Shown here piece by piece: positions 1 to 8,902 of a DNA stretch of 64,000 nucleotides. Numbering within the stretch: the first letter of the stretch is position 1; the number at the start of each line of letters is the position of its first letter. This DNA is from Pseudomonas sp. UBA5706 (lineage in GTDB: Bacteria; Pseudomonadota; Gammaproteobacteria; Pseudomonadales; Pseudomonadaceae), in contig NZ_DIHC01000043.1 of the NCBI RefSeq assembly GCF_002419965.1, positions 310,001-374,000 on the forward strand. The letters are read 5' to 3'. The notes beneath the pieces are model-generated. The model did not search any database and was not told the DNA's origin. It was given only the letters and a program-made list of their open reading frames with translations. The translations under genes and the position numbers were made by a program.

Positions 1-1
1 T

Positions 2-325
2 ATCAGTGCCCGCACCCGCAAGGGCATCGAGTTGATCCCGCTGGATCACGTGATTTACTTTATCGCCGATCACAAATACGTGACCCTGCGCCACGAAGAC
101 GGCGAAGTACTGCTCGATGAGCCGTTGAAAGCGCTCGAAGATGAGTTTGGTGACCGGTTCGTGCGTATTCACCGTAATGCACTGGTGGCTCGTAGTCGGA
201 TCGAACGGCTGCAACGCACGCCGTTGGGGCATTTTCAGTTGTTCCTCAAAGGCCTTAACGGCGATGCGCTGATCGTCAGTCGCAGGCATGTGGCCGGTGT
301 GCGCAAGATGATGCAGCAGTTGTAA
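2..325 (+). CDS. algR: AlgR response regulator, C-terminal LytTR part (5' partial)
   Basis: The open frame enters from the left edge and encodes the last 107 residues of a LytTR DNA-binding domain. Recognisable features are the IPLDHVIYFIADHKYVTLRH strand-turn segment, the RIHRNALVAR segment and a C-terminal VSRRHVAGVRKMMQQL. AlgR is the response regulator that controls alginate, type IV pilus and virulence genes in pseudomonads. The assignment to AlgR rather than another LytTR protein rests on the neighbour hemC, which follows algR in Pseudomonas. The receiver domain lies outside the window, so its phosphorylation site cannot be examined. Confidence 0.9.
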   Translation: MSARTRKGIELIPLDHVIYFIADHKYVTLRHEDGEVLLDEPLKALEDEFGDRFVRIHRNALVARSRIERLQRTPLGHFQLFLKGLNGDALIVSRRHVAGVRKMMQQL

Positions 326-569
326 ACGAGTGGCCCGCGCTGGGCAGCTCGGCCTTTCGGCAACTGACCCGGGCTTGAAAGCGCTGGCGTGCAGTGTGGT
401 TAATGAGGGTGGAAATGCTGCATTAGACGCGTGCCGTTGGCCGGCGACATGCCGTCGCATGGATCCGCACATCGATTCAGAACATGATGCGAGCAGTTGA
501 TGACAGTCATTCGGCCCGTTTGGGCTGAGCTGTTATTATCCGCCGCATTCTTTCAGTATGGATTGATTC

Positions 570-1511
570 ATGTCCACTCGCGAAATCCGCATCGCCACGC
601 GCAAAAGCGCGCTCGCTCTCTGGCAGGCCGAATACGTCAAGGCGCGCCTGCAGACAGCTCACCCGGGTCTGGTCGTGACCCTTGTCCCGATGGTCAGCCG
701 TGGCGATAAGCTGCTGGACTCACCCCTGTCAAAAATCGGCGGTAAGGGCCTTTTCGTCAAGGAGCTGGAAACAGCGCTGCTTGAGAATGAGGCCGACATC
801 GCCGTGCACTCCATGAAAGACGTGCCAATGGACTTTCCCCAAGGGCTGGGCCTGTTCTGCATTTGCGAACGCGAAGACCCGCGCGACGCCTTTGTGTCCA
901 ATACCTTCTCCAGCCTGGATGATCTGCCTGCCGGGAGTATCGTTGGTACGTCCAGCCTGCGCCGCCAGGCGCAACTTCTGGCGCGCCGTCCCGATCTGAA
1001 AATCCATTTTCTTCGTGGCAACGTCAACACGCGCCTGGCCAAGCTCGACGCCGGTGAATACGACGCCATCATCCTCGCCGCAGCCGGTCTGATCCGTCTT
1101 GGGTTCGAAGAGCGGATCACTTCGCCAATCAGTATCGATCACAGTTTGCCTGCGGGCGGGCAGGGCGCGGTCGGTATCGAATGCCGCAGTGTCGACACCG
1201 AGCTTCACGCCCTGCTGACTCCACTGCATCACACCGACACCGCAGTACGCGTGACCGCCGAGCGGGCGTTGAACAAGCACCTTAATGGCGGCTGCCAAGT
1301 GCCTATCGCTTGCTACGCGGTGCTGGAAAACGACCAGCTATGGCTGCGCGGCCTGGTGGGGGATCCTGCCGGGAGCGTCTTGTTGCGCGCCGAAGCCCGG
1401 GCTCCGCACGCCGACGCGCAGGCCCTGGGCGTGCATGTCGCCGAAGCGCTGCTGACACAAGGTGCGGCGAAAATCCTCAAGGCTGTTTACGGCGAGGCGG
1501 ACCAAGAGTGA
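570..1511 (+). CDS. hemC: Hydroxymethylbilane synthase (porphobilinogen deaminase)
   Basis: This cytosolic enzyme polymerises four porphobilinogen molecules into hydroxymethylbilane for haem, sirohaem and cobalamin synthesis. At 313 residues it has the normal family length. It starts MSTREIRIATRKSALALWQA, carries the arginine-rich GTSSLRRQAQ loop that binds the growing chain, and has the NGGCQVP loop whose Cys242 would carry the dipyrromethane cofactor. The ATG at 570 gives the family-typical start. The stop overlaps the hemD start by two bases, which indicates translational coupling in a hemCDXY operon. Confidence 0.98.
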   Translation: MSTREIRIATRKSALALWQAEYVKARLQTAHPGLVVTLVPMVSRGDKLLDSPLSKIGGKGLFVKELETALLENEADIAVHSMKDVPMDFPQGLGLFCICEREDPRDAFVSNTFSSLDDLPAGSIVGTSSLRRQAQLLARRPDLKIHFLRGNVNTRLAKLDAGEYDAIILAAAGLIRLGFEERITSPISIDHSLPAGGQGAVGIECRSVDTELHALLTPLHHTDTAVRVTAERALNKHLNGGCQVPIACYAVLENDQLWLRGLVGDPAGSVLLRAEARAPHADAQALGVHVAEALLTQGAAKILKAVYGEADQE

Positions 1512-2281
1512 AGGGATGGCGTCTGCTGCTGACGCGTCCTGCCCAGGACTCGCAGGCACTTGCGGCCCTGCTGGCCGCGCAGGGTGTGTTCAGCGCGAGC
1601 CTGCCATTGCTTGAAATCGCGCCGCTACCGGTCTGCGAAGAGAATCGCACGATCATTTATAACCTCGCCGCTTACTGCGCGGTTATCGTCATCAGCAAAC
1701 CTGCCGCCCGGCTTGGTCTGGACATGGTCGACGAAGTGTGGCCGCAACCGCCGATGCAAACCTGGTTTGCTGTAGGGGCCGCCACGGCGCAGATACTTGA
1801 TGATTATGGCCTGCGGGTATTTTTCCCTAAATATGGCGATGACAGCGAGACGTTGCTCGAGCTGCCGCAACTTCAAGAGGCCGTTAGCGGCTACGATCCC
1901 AAAGTGCTGATCATGCGTGGCGAAGGCGGTCGGGAGCTGTTGGCACAACGGTTGCGCGAGCGCGGTGTGAGCGTCGATTATTTAGATTTGTACCGTCGCA
2001 ACCTCCCCCAATACGCGGCGTTCACGCTGCCACAGCGGGTTGCCGCGGAACGCTTGAACGGGCTGGTGGTCAGCAGTGGACAGGGTTTTCAACATCTGCG
2101 CGAGCTGGCAGGCGATGCCTGGCCGGAACTTGCGCGAATGCCTTTATTCGTACCGAGCCCCCGGGTTGCTGAACTGGCGCGTGAAGCCGGGGCTCTGACC
2201 GTAGTGGACTGCCGTGGCGCCAGCGCTTCGGCCTTGCTGGCAGCGTTGCGGGAACAGCCCGAACCTGCCTCTCAGGCGTAA
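1508..2281 (+). CDS. hemD: Uroporphyrinogen-III synthase
   Basis: The enzyme cyclises hydroxymethylbilane with inversion of ring D to give uroporphyrinogen III. It has 257 residues. The GTG at 1508 is chosen because it gives the family N-terminus (M)KGWRLLLTRP and overlaps the hemC stop (GTGA); the open frame extends upstream only inside hemC. Typical segments are SKPAARL near residue 60, the WFAVGAATAQ segment, RGEGGRELL and VVSSGQGFQHL. The sequence is divergent, as is usual for HemD, so context supports the call. Confidence 0.95.
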   Translation: MKGWRLLLTRPAQDSQALAALLAAQGVFSASLPLLEIAPLPVCEENRTIIYNLAAYCAVIVISKPAARLGLDMVDEVWPQPPMQTWFAVGAATAQILDDYGLRVFFPKYGDDSETLLELPQLQEAVSGYDPKVLIMRGEGGRELLAQRLRERGVSVDYLDLYRRNLPQYAAFTLPQRVAAERLNGLVVSSGQGFQHLRELAGDAWPELARMPLFVPSPRVAELAREAGALTVVDCRGASASALLAALREQPEPASQA

Positions 2282-2332
2282 TGATCGACGATTCGGATTA
2301 CGCGATTACGCCAAAATGCAAAGGATGGATAC

Positions 2333-3481
2333 GTGAGCGAAACAGTCTTGCCAAAAGATGACGTTGAACCGGTACTGGCCACACCTGAGCCATTTCCGGA
2401 TCCAGCGCGAAAAGAGCCGTCGAATCGTCGTACCGGTAACGGTTTGGCAATCCTCGCCTTGTTGCTGGGCGCTGCGGGCGTGGCCGTCGGCGGCTGGAGC
2501 GTATGGCAGCTTCGCGCCGTTCAAGCCGGTCACCAACAGCAGTCCAGCCAACTGCAGGACATTGGCTCACAGACCCAGGCGCTCAAGCAGAGCGAACAGC
2601 AGCTGTCGACCCGTTTAGCCCAACTGCCGCCTGCGCAGGAGCTTGAAGACCGCCGTCGACTGGTGACCCAGTTGCAGGGCGATCAGCAACGCTTGAGTCA
2701 ACGTTTGGAAACCGTACTCGGGGCGAGCCGCAAGGACTGGCGTCTGGCCGAGGCCGAACATCTCTTGCGTCTGGCAACCCTCAGGTTATCTGCGCTGCAG
2801 GACGTCAACAGCGCCCAGGCACTGGTGCAGGGCGCCGATGAAATCCTGCGCGAACAGGACGATCCGGGTGCGTTCGCCGCCCGGGAGCAGCTGGCCAAAA
2901 GTCTGGCCGCATTACGCAGCGTCGACCAGCCGGATCGAACCGGCCTGTTTCTGCAGCTGGCCGCCTTGCGTGATCAAACCACGCAACTGAACGCGCTGGC
3001 GCCTGAATACAAGGACAGGGGCGAATCCCTGCTGGGGCTTACCGACGGCAAAGAAGACAGTTACTGGGCCAAGTGGTGGGACAAGATTTCTCAGTACATC
3101 CGCATCGACTTCCATGCCGATAAAAACATCCGTCCGCTGCTGGCGGGGCAAAGCCTGACCGAAGTGCGCCTGGCGTTGAACCTGGCGCTGGAGCAGGCGC
3201 AATGGGCAGCCCTCAATGGCCAGGCGCAGGTATACAGCAAGGCCGTAGCGCAAGCGCACAGCGTGCTGGATGCCAACTTCAATCAGGACAATCCACAGAG
3301 CAAAGTGCTGGGCGAGCGTTTGGACGAATTGGCCAAACAGCCGGTTTCAGTGGTTACCCCTGATTTGACGCAAAGCCTGAATGCGCTGCAGGCGTATCTG
3401 GAGCAGCGGCACAGCCCGGTAGGCGGCGCGCTGGAACAACCTGCTAATGGGGACAGGGCGCAGCCAGGGAGCAAGCCATGA
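2333..3481 (+). CDS. hemX: HemX family membrane protein
   Basis: This is a 382-residue protein of the HemX family, often annotated as uroporphyrinogen-III C-methyltransferase but lacking a SAM-methyltransferase domain. An N-terminal cytoplasmic tail of about 36 residues is followed by one hydrophobic segment (about residues 38-60, LAILALLLGAAGVAVGG) and a long glutamine- and leucine-rich coiled coil, then an alpha-helical domain containing WWDKISQYIRID. The start is the GTG at 2333. The stop overlaps hemY by four bases. A role in haem synthesis or its membrane organisation is inferred from the operon only. Confidence 0.9.
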   Translation: MSETVLPKDDVEPVLATPEPFPDPARKEPSNRRTGNGLAILALLLGAAGVAVGGWSVWQLRAVQAGHQQQSSQLQDIGSQTQALKQSEQQLSTRLAQLPPAQELEDRRRLVTQLQGDQQRLSQRLETVLGASRKDWRLAEAEHLLRLATLRLSALQDVNSAQALVQGADEILREQDDPGAFAAREQLAKSLAALRSVDQPDRTGLFLQLAALRDQTTQLNALAPEYKDRGESLLGLTDGKEDSYWAKWWDKISQYIRIDFHADKNIRPLLAGQSLTEVRLALNLALEQAQWAALNGQAQVYSKAVAQAHSVLDANFNQDNPQSKVLGERLDELAKQPVSVVTPDLTQSLNALQAYLEQRHSPVGGALEQPANGDRAQPGSKP

Positions 3482-4725
3482 AGCGCGGCTATGCAATCGT
3501 CTTCGTCCTGATCATCGTTGCAGCACTGGCGGGGTTGGTGATCTCCCGGCATGCAGGTTACGTGTTAATTGCCTACGATACGTTTCGCTACGAGTCCAGC
3601 CTTTGGGCGACCTTGGCATTGATGGTGGTCGTGGTATTGCTGGTTTGGCTGGTGCGCGGTTTGATTAGGCTGCTGACTGCCTCTGGCGGTGTGGTTAATC
3701 CCTGGTCGCGACGTAACCGCAGTCGTCGCGTTCAGGTGGCAATCGAAGAGGGGCAATTGGATCTTGCCGAGGGTCGCTGGGCCAATGCTCAGCGCCATTT
3801 GCAGCGAGCTGCCGAGGCTGAGCGGCATCCGCTGCTTTACTACCTCGGCGCGGCGCGTGCAGCGAACGAACAAGGCCGCTATGAAGAAAGCGACAATTTG
3901 CTGGAGCGTGCGCTTGAACGTCAGCCACACGCGGAACTGGCAATTGCCCTGAATCACGCGCAACTGCAGTTGGACCGTGGCGACTCCGATGGTGCGCGAG
4001 TGACGCTGCAGACCATGCACGAGCGCCACCCGCACAATCCGCAGGTGCTGCGTCAGCTGCAGCGCTTGTACCGTCAGCGCGGCGAATGGCCGGAACTGAT
4101 TCGGTTGATGCCGGAACTGCGCAAGGACAAAGTTCTGCCAGCGCTTGAGCTGGCGGAGTTGGAGAAGCGCGCCTGGGGAGAGAATCTGTCGCTGGCCGCC
4201 TATCAAGGCGCGGAAGGTGATGCAGGCCCTGCCGGTTTGCCAGCATTGGAAACAGCCTGGCAACAACTCACCTCGGCCCAACGTCAGGAACCGACGCTGA
4301 TTCTTGCTTACGCCGAGCAACTGCGTCGGCACGGTGCCGAGGTGCAGGCCGAAGAGGTGCTGCGCAATGCCATCAAGCGCGATTACCGCAGCCCCCTTGC
4401 GCGGCTCTATGGGCTGGTGCGCGGCAGTGACCCGGGCAAGCAACTGCAGACTGCAGAGGGCTGGCTCAAGCAGCACCCGGATGATCCCGGCCTGCTGCTG
4501 ACTTTGGGTCGCCTGTGCCTGCAGAGCAGTCTATGGGGCAAAGCGCGTGATTACCTCGAAGGGAGTCTCAGGCTGCAGCGCAATCCCGAAGCGTGTGCGG
4601 AGCTTGCGCGCCTATTGGCGCGGTTGGGTGAAACAGATCGCAGCAATCAGCTGTTCCAGGAAGGCTTGGGACTGTTGGACGAGCGTCTTTTGGCGCGTCC
4701 GCTGCCTACCTTGGCGCGAGCGTAA
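3478..4725 (+). CDS. hemY: HemY family TPR membrane protein
   Basis: This 415-residue protein belongs to the proteobacterial HemY family, which is unrelated to the Bacillus HemY oxidase. Two hydrophobic segments near residues 5-25 and 42-62 anchor it in the inner membrane, and the remainder is helical TPR-like repeats, for example AEGRWANAQRHLQRAAEAE and LGAARAANEQGRYEESDNLL. Its ATG overlaps the hemX TGA (ATGA), so the two are probably translated together. Its biochemical role is unclear; involvement in late haem synthesis is inferred from conserved linkage. Confidence 0.92.
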   Translation: MKRGYAIVFVLIIVAALAGLVISRHAGYVLIAYDTFRYESSLWATLALMVVVVLLVWLVRGLIRLLTASGGVVNPWSRRNRSRRVQVAIEEGQLDLAEGRWANAQRHLQRAAEAERHPLLYYLGAARAANEQGRYEESDNLLERALERQPHAELAIALNHAQLQLDRGDSDGARVTLQTMHERHPHNPQVLRQLQRLYRQRGEWPELIRLMPELRKDKVLPALELAELEKRAWGENLSLAAYQGAEGDAGPAGLPALETAWQQLTSAQRQEPTLILAYAEQLRRHGAEVQAEEVLRNAIKRDYRSPLARLYGLVRGSDPGKQLQTAEGWLKQHPDDPGLLLTLGRLCLQSSLWGKARDYLEGSLRLQRNPEACAELARLLARLGETDRSNQLFQEGLGLLDERLLARPLPTLARA

Positions 4726-4745
4726 ACCTGTCCATTTGATCAACA

Positions 4746-4770
4746 TAGGCCTCCGGTCAAGGGGGCTTTT
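4746..4770 (+). terminator. Probable intrinsic terminator of the hem operon
   Basis: A short stem GCCTCC/GGGGGC with a six-base loop is followed by four T residues, about 25 bases after the hemY stop. The stem is only six pairs with one G-U, so the call is moderate. Confidence 0.5.
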
Positions 4771-4974
4771 GATCGATGAATCTTTAGTTCGTGTAGGGGA
4801 TTTCCCAAAATCTTGGGCGTTTTAGGTCCAATCCACGCTAGGTTGGTGCAATTTCCTATTCTCGCGGTTGGGAAATCCCTAATTACACTAAGAAATATCC
4901 TCCTCTGGTTGCCTTGAAAGCGACTCTCGCTTTCCTCTACCGTAACCGCCTTCGTCTTTTGTTACGGATTTTCC

Positions 4975-5502
4975 ATGCATCTGGCTCGCACACGTTCCCT
5001 GTTTTGTCTGGTGTTTTTCGCCTGTGCGTTGATTGTGGGAGCGGTAATCTATCTGGAGCGGGTGGTGGGTTCTGCGCCGTGCCCACTCTGCTTTGCACAG
5101 CGGATGTTAATGCTGGCCTGTTCCGCTGTGTGCCTGATTGCGGCGCTGCATGTGCCCGCCGCCGTTGGCTGGCGTGTGTATTCTTCGATTCTGTTATTCG
5201 TTTCGCTGATCGGAACGGCGCTCGCGGGCCGGCAAGTGTGGCTACAGGCGACTCCGCCGGAAAATCCGGCTGCCTGCCTGGTTAACCTGCAGTACTTGCT
5301 CGATACACAGCCTTGGCTGAAAGTCCTGGCGTTGATCTTCGCGGGGCGCGCGGGGTGTTCCGAAATCACCTGGTCGTTCTTCGGCATCAGTCTTCCGGAA
5401 TGGAGCCTGCTGGCTTTTGCGGGCGTCAGCCTGTTCGCCCTGTATTACCTATTCATTGAATTTCGCCTATTCAGATCAACGGAAGCGGGCTCAGCGGATT
5501 AA
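4975..5502 (+). CDS. dsbB: Disulfide bond formation protein DsbB (DsbH-type)
   Basis: This inner-membrane quinone reductase reoxidises DsbA in the periplasm and passes electrons to ubiquinone. The 175-residue protein has four hydrophobic segments and the two redox cysteine pairs of the family: Cys36-x2-Cys39 (APCPLC) in the first periplasmic loop, and Cys101 (NPAACL) with Cys128 (AGCSEI) in the second. Pseudomonads usually carry two DsbB paralogues. The one next to hemY is called dsbH in P. aeruginosa, so this gene is probably that orthologue. A 250-base gap and a probable terminator separate it from hemY. Confidence 0.93.
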   Translation: MHLARTRSLFCLVFFACALIVGAVIYLERVVGSAPCPLCFAQRMLMLACSAVCLIAALHVPAAVGWRVYSSILLFVSLIGTALAGRQVWLQATPPENPAACLVNLQYLLDTQPWLKVLALIFAGRAGCSEITWSFFGISLPEWSLLAFAGVSLFALYYLFIEFRLFRSTEAGSAD

Positions 5503-5681
5503 ACGCTTGTATGAACTTTATCTCCTGCGTACCTTGAAGCCCAAGTCGTGCGGGCATAATCTGGCCCGCACGCGTTATCGAATCAATGCTGCTGTCGACG
5601 TTTTTCAGAGCCAGCCCACAAGGATCGGGCCGGATCGCTAAGCGACCATGCAGCATGCGCCCGAAGGGAAGAGAGAACATC

Positions 5682-6140
5682 ATGCTGGAAAGTTGTCAGA
5701 ATGCTCAGGAACGCTGGGGTGGGGTTCATAACCTGATTGATCGTTGGTTGCAGGAGCGCCACGAACTGGTCGAGGCTTACGATGTGCTTGGCGCCGAGCC
5801 TCAAGCGTTGTCTGGAACCACTCAGCAGCTGCAGGAGTTCTGCAGCAGTCTCGTTGATTATGTATCAGCAGGTCATTTCGGCGTCTATGAGCAGCTGAAT
5901 GGCGAAGCCGAAGCTTTCAACGATGAACGCGGGCTTGAACTCGCCCAAACGCTTTATCCTCGTATCAACGTGATCACAGAGAAGCTGCTGGCTTTTAATG
6001 ATCTGTGTGATAAAGGGAAGTGTGTGGCGGAAAAATTCAAGGAGCTGGGAGGCTTGTTGCACGAGCGCTTCGAGCTGGAAGACTGCCTGATTGAAGTGCT
6101 GCATAACGCGCATAAGCAACAGGATGCAGTCCAGACCTGA
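5682..6140 (+). CDS. algQ: Anti-RNA polymerase sigma 70 factor, Rsd/AlgQ family
   Basis: AlgQ (Rsd homologue) binds sigma-70 region 4 and in pseudomonads affects alginate, siderophore and stationary-phase gene expression. The protein is 152 residues, close to E. coli Rsd. It starts MLESCQNAQERWGGVHNLID and contains the helical segments QERHELVEAYDVL and LTDGHFGVYEQL-like SAGHFGVYEQLNGEAEAF. The ATG at 5682 follows a purine-rich GGGAAGAGAG; upstream in-frame codons lack family similarity. The neighbourhood hemY-dsbB-algQ-FKBP-algP supports the name. Confidence 0.95.
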   Translation: MLESCQNAQERWGGVHNLIDRWLQERHELVEAYDVLGAEPQALSGTTQQLQEFCSSLVDYVSAGHFGVYEQLNGEAEAFNDERGLELAQTLYPRINVITEKLLAFNDLCDKGKCVAEKFKELGGLLHERFELEDCLIEVLHNAHKQQDAVQT

Positions 6141-6154
6141 CCGAGCTTGCGATT

Positions 6155-6183
6155 AAAAAGGGCGCTACTACAGCGCCCTTTTT
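6155..6183 (+). terminator. Intrinsic terminator after algQ, probably bidirectional
   Basis: A perfect stem AAAAAGGGCGCT / AGCGCCCTTTTT around a five-base loop lies 14 bases after the algQ stop. The A tract on the other side lets it also serve the convergent FKBP gene. Confidence 0.88.
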
Positions 6184-6229
6184 AATACTTGCGCGTTGCC
6201 GTTGCGCCACAATTGGCGTCGGCAGTTCA

Positions 6230-6366
6230 ATCTGCGTAGGCTCAGAATCCGAAGACCGGCACGGTCGCTGCAGAGGATGTCGGGGGTTACGACGGCAGCC
6301 AACGCGATGTGTCAGTTGACCTGCCCATAACTGACCCACCCAATTCGCCGGTAAAACGGATAATGG
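6230..6366. repeat. Dispersed intergenic repeat (family 2, degenerate copy)
   Basis: The gap between algQ and the FKBP gene contains GGGGGTTACGACGGCAGC and a nearby TTGACCTG, which recur in similar order near 32.64 kb. It also has a TTCGCCGGTAAAACGG end resembling the GGCGAAA arms at 16.2 and 32.7 kb. The similarity is partial and was judged by eye. Confidence 0.4.
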
Positions 6367-6373
6367 CTGGTAG

Positions 6374-7051
6374 TTATTGCGACACCGCCAGCAGCTCGAT
6401 CTCAAACACCAGCGGTGTATACGGGTCGATCAAGTCGCCAGCGCCTTCTGCGCCGTACGCTTGAGCCGAGGGAATCACCAACCGCCATTTCGCTCCTACA
6501 GGCATGTCGGCCAGCGCCGTCGTCCAGCCCGCAATCACGCTGTCCAGACGAAACCACTGCGGCTGTTGGCTCTGATCGAAGATCGTGCCATCCGGCAGAC
6601 GTCCCACATATTTCACCTGAACGCGGCCGTTGATGTCGGGCTTGGGGCCGGTGCCTGGCGTTAGCTCGGTCATCAGAATGCCGTCGGCCAACTGGCGAAC
6701 ACCCGGCTTGGCTTTTTCGGTATCCATGAAGTGGCGTTCTTCCTTAAGTGCAGCTTCGGTCTGGGGCTCGGACTGACCGGAGTTCTCTGCCTGGGCCAGC
6801 GCCGCGTCGTGGTCGCTCAGAATCTGCTCCATGCGGTCTTGCTTGATTGCCAGTGGTTTGCCTTGGTACGCCTGCTGCAAACCTTCGATCAATGCTGGCA
6901 GCTGCAGGTCCGGCGCTTCCTGGCGCAGACGTTCACCCAAGCTCGCACCCAGGCTATATGCCAGATCATGGGCGTTATCGGAGGGGGGAGCATCGGTCGC
7001 GTGGGCAATGGATACCAAGAGGAACAACGACATTAACAAGTAGCGCGACAT
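6374..7051 (-). CDS. Periplasmic FKBP-type peptidyl-prolyl cis-trans isomerase
   Basis: This 225-residue protein has a signal peptide (MSRYLLMSLFLLVSIAHA), a helical FKBP N-terminal dimerisation domain (AHDLAYSLGASLGERLRQ, about residues 22-110) and a C-terminal FKBP domain with VQVKYVGRLPDGTIFDQS, VIAGWTTALADMPVGAKW and the AYGAEGAG loop. This is the FkpA/Mip arrangement, for folding of exported proteins. The start at 7051 is set by the SD sequence GGAGAG seven bases upstream and by the signal peptide; the frame extends further upstream without support. Transcribed convergently with algQ. Confidence 0.93.
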   Translation of the reverse strand: MSRYLLMSLFLLVSIAHATDAPPSDNAHDLAYSLGASLGERLRQEAPDLQLPALIEGLQQAYQGKPLAIKQDRMEQILSDHDAALAQAENSGQSEPQTEAALKEERHFMDTEKAKPGVRQLADGILMTELTPGTGPKPDINGRVQVKYVGRLPDGTIFDQSQQPQWFRLDSVIAGWTTALADMPVGAKWRLVIPSAQAYGAEGAGDLIDPYTPLVFEIELLAVSQ

Positions 7052-7231
7052 GAATGCTCTCCGGCCTGGGAAGTGGCGATTATGCCAGCGCATGGGCGGT
7101 AATGTGATGGCGATGTGCAGGGTTTTCGGCCAATGTGCAACAGCGCTCGATTTGCAGTGTCAAGATGCCCTAGCGGCGGTGCGGGCAGAGGTCTAGTATG
7201 AGCCGCATTAAAATCAGCCAGGAGGTAAGTC

Positions 7232-8392
7232 ATGTCGGCCACCAAGAAGCCAGTAAACACTCCGTTGCATTTGCTCCAACAGCTGTCGAGCAGCTTGCTC
7301 GAACACCTTGAAGATGCCTGCTCTCAAGCGCTGGCTGATGCCGAGAAATTGCTCGCCAAGCTTGAAAAACAACGCGGCAAAGCGCAGGAAAAACTGCACA
7401 AGTCCCGCACTAAGTTGCAGGATGCCGCGAGTGCCGGTAAAGCCAAGGCACAAGCCAAATCCAAAGACGCAGTCGCTGAGCTCGAGTCGCTGCTCGACGC
7501 GTTGAAAGATCGTCAGACCGAGACCCGCACCTACATCCTTAACCTTAAGCGCGATGCTCAGGAAAGCCTGAAGCTGGCGCAGGGTATTGGCCGTGTGAAG
7601 GAAGCCGTGGGCAAGGCACTGAGCGACCGTGAAGCCAGAACGCCTGCCAAGGTGGCAACCAAGTCTGCTGCAAAGGATGCGGCGAAGACTTCGGCAAAGG
7701 CTTCTGCCAAAGCCGCCGCCAAGTCCGCTGCTAAGGCTGCTACCGTCAAGCCTGCTGAAAAAGCTCCCGTTAAGGCCGCCACCAAGCCGGCTGGCAAAAC
7801 TGCGGCCGCCAAACCTGCTGCTGCCAAGGCGCCTGTCGCTGCGAAATCCCCTGCCAAAGCAAGCAATACATCTGCTGCCAAGCCTGCTGTGAAAGCAACG
7901 ACCGCTGCCAAGACTCCCGCTAAAACCACAGCAGCAAATTCGGCGACCAAACCTGCCGTTGCTGCGAAACCGGCCGCCAAGCCTGCTGCAAAAACGCCAG
8001 CGACCAAGGCAGCTACCAGCGCTGCGAAACCGACAGCCGCGAAAGCTGCGGTCAAGCCAGTCGCTGCCAAGCCCGCTACCGCTGCTGCCAAAGCCGCCGC
8101 AAAACCCGCTGTGAATAAGCCTGCAGCGGCCAAACCTGCTGCCAAGCCAGGCTCTGAGCCGGCAGCCAAACCTGCCGCCGCCAAATCCACCGCTAAGCCG
8201 ACAGCCAAACCTGCCGCTGCAAGATCCGCCGCTAAGCCGGCAACCAAGCCAGCCGCTCCAGCGCCTGCTGCCAAGGCTGCGACCCCTGCTCCAGCTGCAT
8301 CCACTTCGACTTCCGCTCCAGACGCTTCGGTGACGCCGACCACTTCGGCAGCCACTCCCGCGACTGGTTCGAGTTCGAACAGCGCATCTTAA
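7232..8392 (+). CDS. algP: AlgP, histone H1-like alginate regulatory protein
   Basis: AlgP (AlgR3) is a basic, histone H1-like DNA-binding protein that influences algD transcription in P. aeruginosa. Residues 1-130 form a charged helical domain (SSLLEHLEDACSQALADAEK). From about residue 135 to 350 the protein is almost pure Ala/Lys/Pro/Thr, with degenerate KPAA and AKPAA repeats like eukaryotic H1 tails, ending in a Thr/Ser/Pro-rich tail. The SD sequence CAGGAGG precedes the ATG. Its length (386) is expected to differ between strains because of the repeats. The stop overlaps the 3' end of the opposite gene by four bases. Confidence 0.93.
   Translation: MSATKKPVNTPLHLLQQLSSSLLEHLEDACSQALADAEKLLAKLEKQRGKAQEKLHKSRTKLQDAASAGKAKAQAKSKDAVAELESLLDALKDRQTETRTYILNLKRDAQESLKLAQGIGRVKEAVGKALSDREARTPAKVATKSAAKDAAKTSAKASAKAAAKSAAKAATVKPAEKAPVKAATKPAGKTAAAKPAAAKAPVAAKSPAKASNTSAAKPAVKATTAAKTPAKTTAANSATKPAVAAKPAAKPAAKTPATKAATSAAKPTAAKAAVKPVAAKPATAAAKAAAKPAVNKPAAAKPAAKPGSEPAAKPAAAKSTAKPTAKPAAARSAAKPATKPAAPAPAAKAATPAPAASTSTSAPDASVTPTTSAATPATGSSSNSAS
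7655..8270 (+). repeat. Degenerate coding repeats for KPAA-type units in algP
   Basis: Short DNA units encoding Lys-Pro-Ala-Ala and related tetrapeptides (for example GCCAAACCTGCTGCCAAGCC) recur through this segment without a fixed period. The pattern is open to slippage and recombination, so repeat number may differ between isolates. Confidence 0.8.
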
Positions 8393-8862
8393 GCGAGCTC
8401 TTCCCCGACGCGCCGCAGGATCTGCAGCGCGTCGGGTGCTTGCTTCGCGGCGTCACCCGCAAGCGCTTGCAGCCAAGTCCCGCTGTCTGTCGCGCCGTGC
8501 TCCGGCCAGTCCCTGACCAACCGTTGCAACCTCACCAGCAGCTCGCGCTCGGCATCCAGTTCCAGCCCTTTCAAACGTTCACGTAGCGCGCTGAGTTCTT
8601 CGTCTGTCGCAGCTGCGGCCTTCCACCGTGCGCGTACCGCTCGCAGCGGCCCGACCACCTCGTGGTGCCAAGGAGTGGCCAATTGTCTGATTTGCTCCGC
8701 CCGCTTCGGGTCGAACATAACAGCGCGCTGGTCCAGCCAGACACCACACAGCAGTGCGCAGACGTTACCGCCGCACGTCTGTAACGTGAGGCAGGCCTGC
8801 TCGACGCCGGGTCGGGCGTAAAAATCCAGGGTGAAACTCCAAAGGTCGGAAGGCATAGTCAT
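8389..8862 (-). CDS. TIGR02444 family protein
   Basis: This 157-residue protein is recognised as the conserved gammaproteobacterial family TIGR02444, of unknown function. Segments seen are DLWSFTLDFYARPGVEQACL near the N-terminus, NVCALLCGVWLD, and a later basic helical region (WHHEVVGPLRAVRARWK). It has no signal peptide or membrane segment, so it is probably cytosolic. The start is 8862, or 8856 at the second Met. It is divergent from the ABC-F gene, whose start is only 40 bases away, so the two promoters must overlap. Confidence 0.8.
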   Translation of the reverse strand: MTMPSDLWSFTLDFYARPGVEQACLTLQTCGGNVCALLCGVWLDQRAVMFDPKRAEQIRQLATPWHHEVVGPLRAVRARWKAAAATDEELSALRERLKGLELDAERELLVRLQRLVRDWPEHGATDSGTWLQALAGDAAKQAPDALQILRRVGEELA

Positions 8863-8902
8863 CTACCTGTTTTGGACGAAGCTGGTAGACTCCGCCGCCA
8901 TT

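Noticed and set aside
7558..8355. Long minus-strand frame across algP
   Set aside because: Pure Ala/Gly/Val/Leu translation is the mirror of the KPAA repeats in algP; no SD or family.
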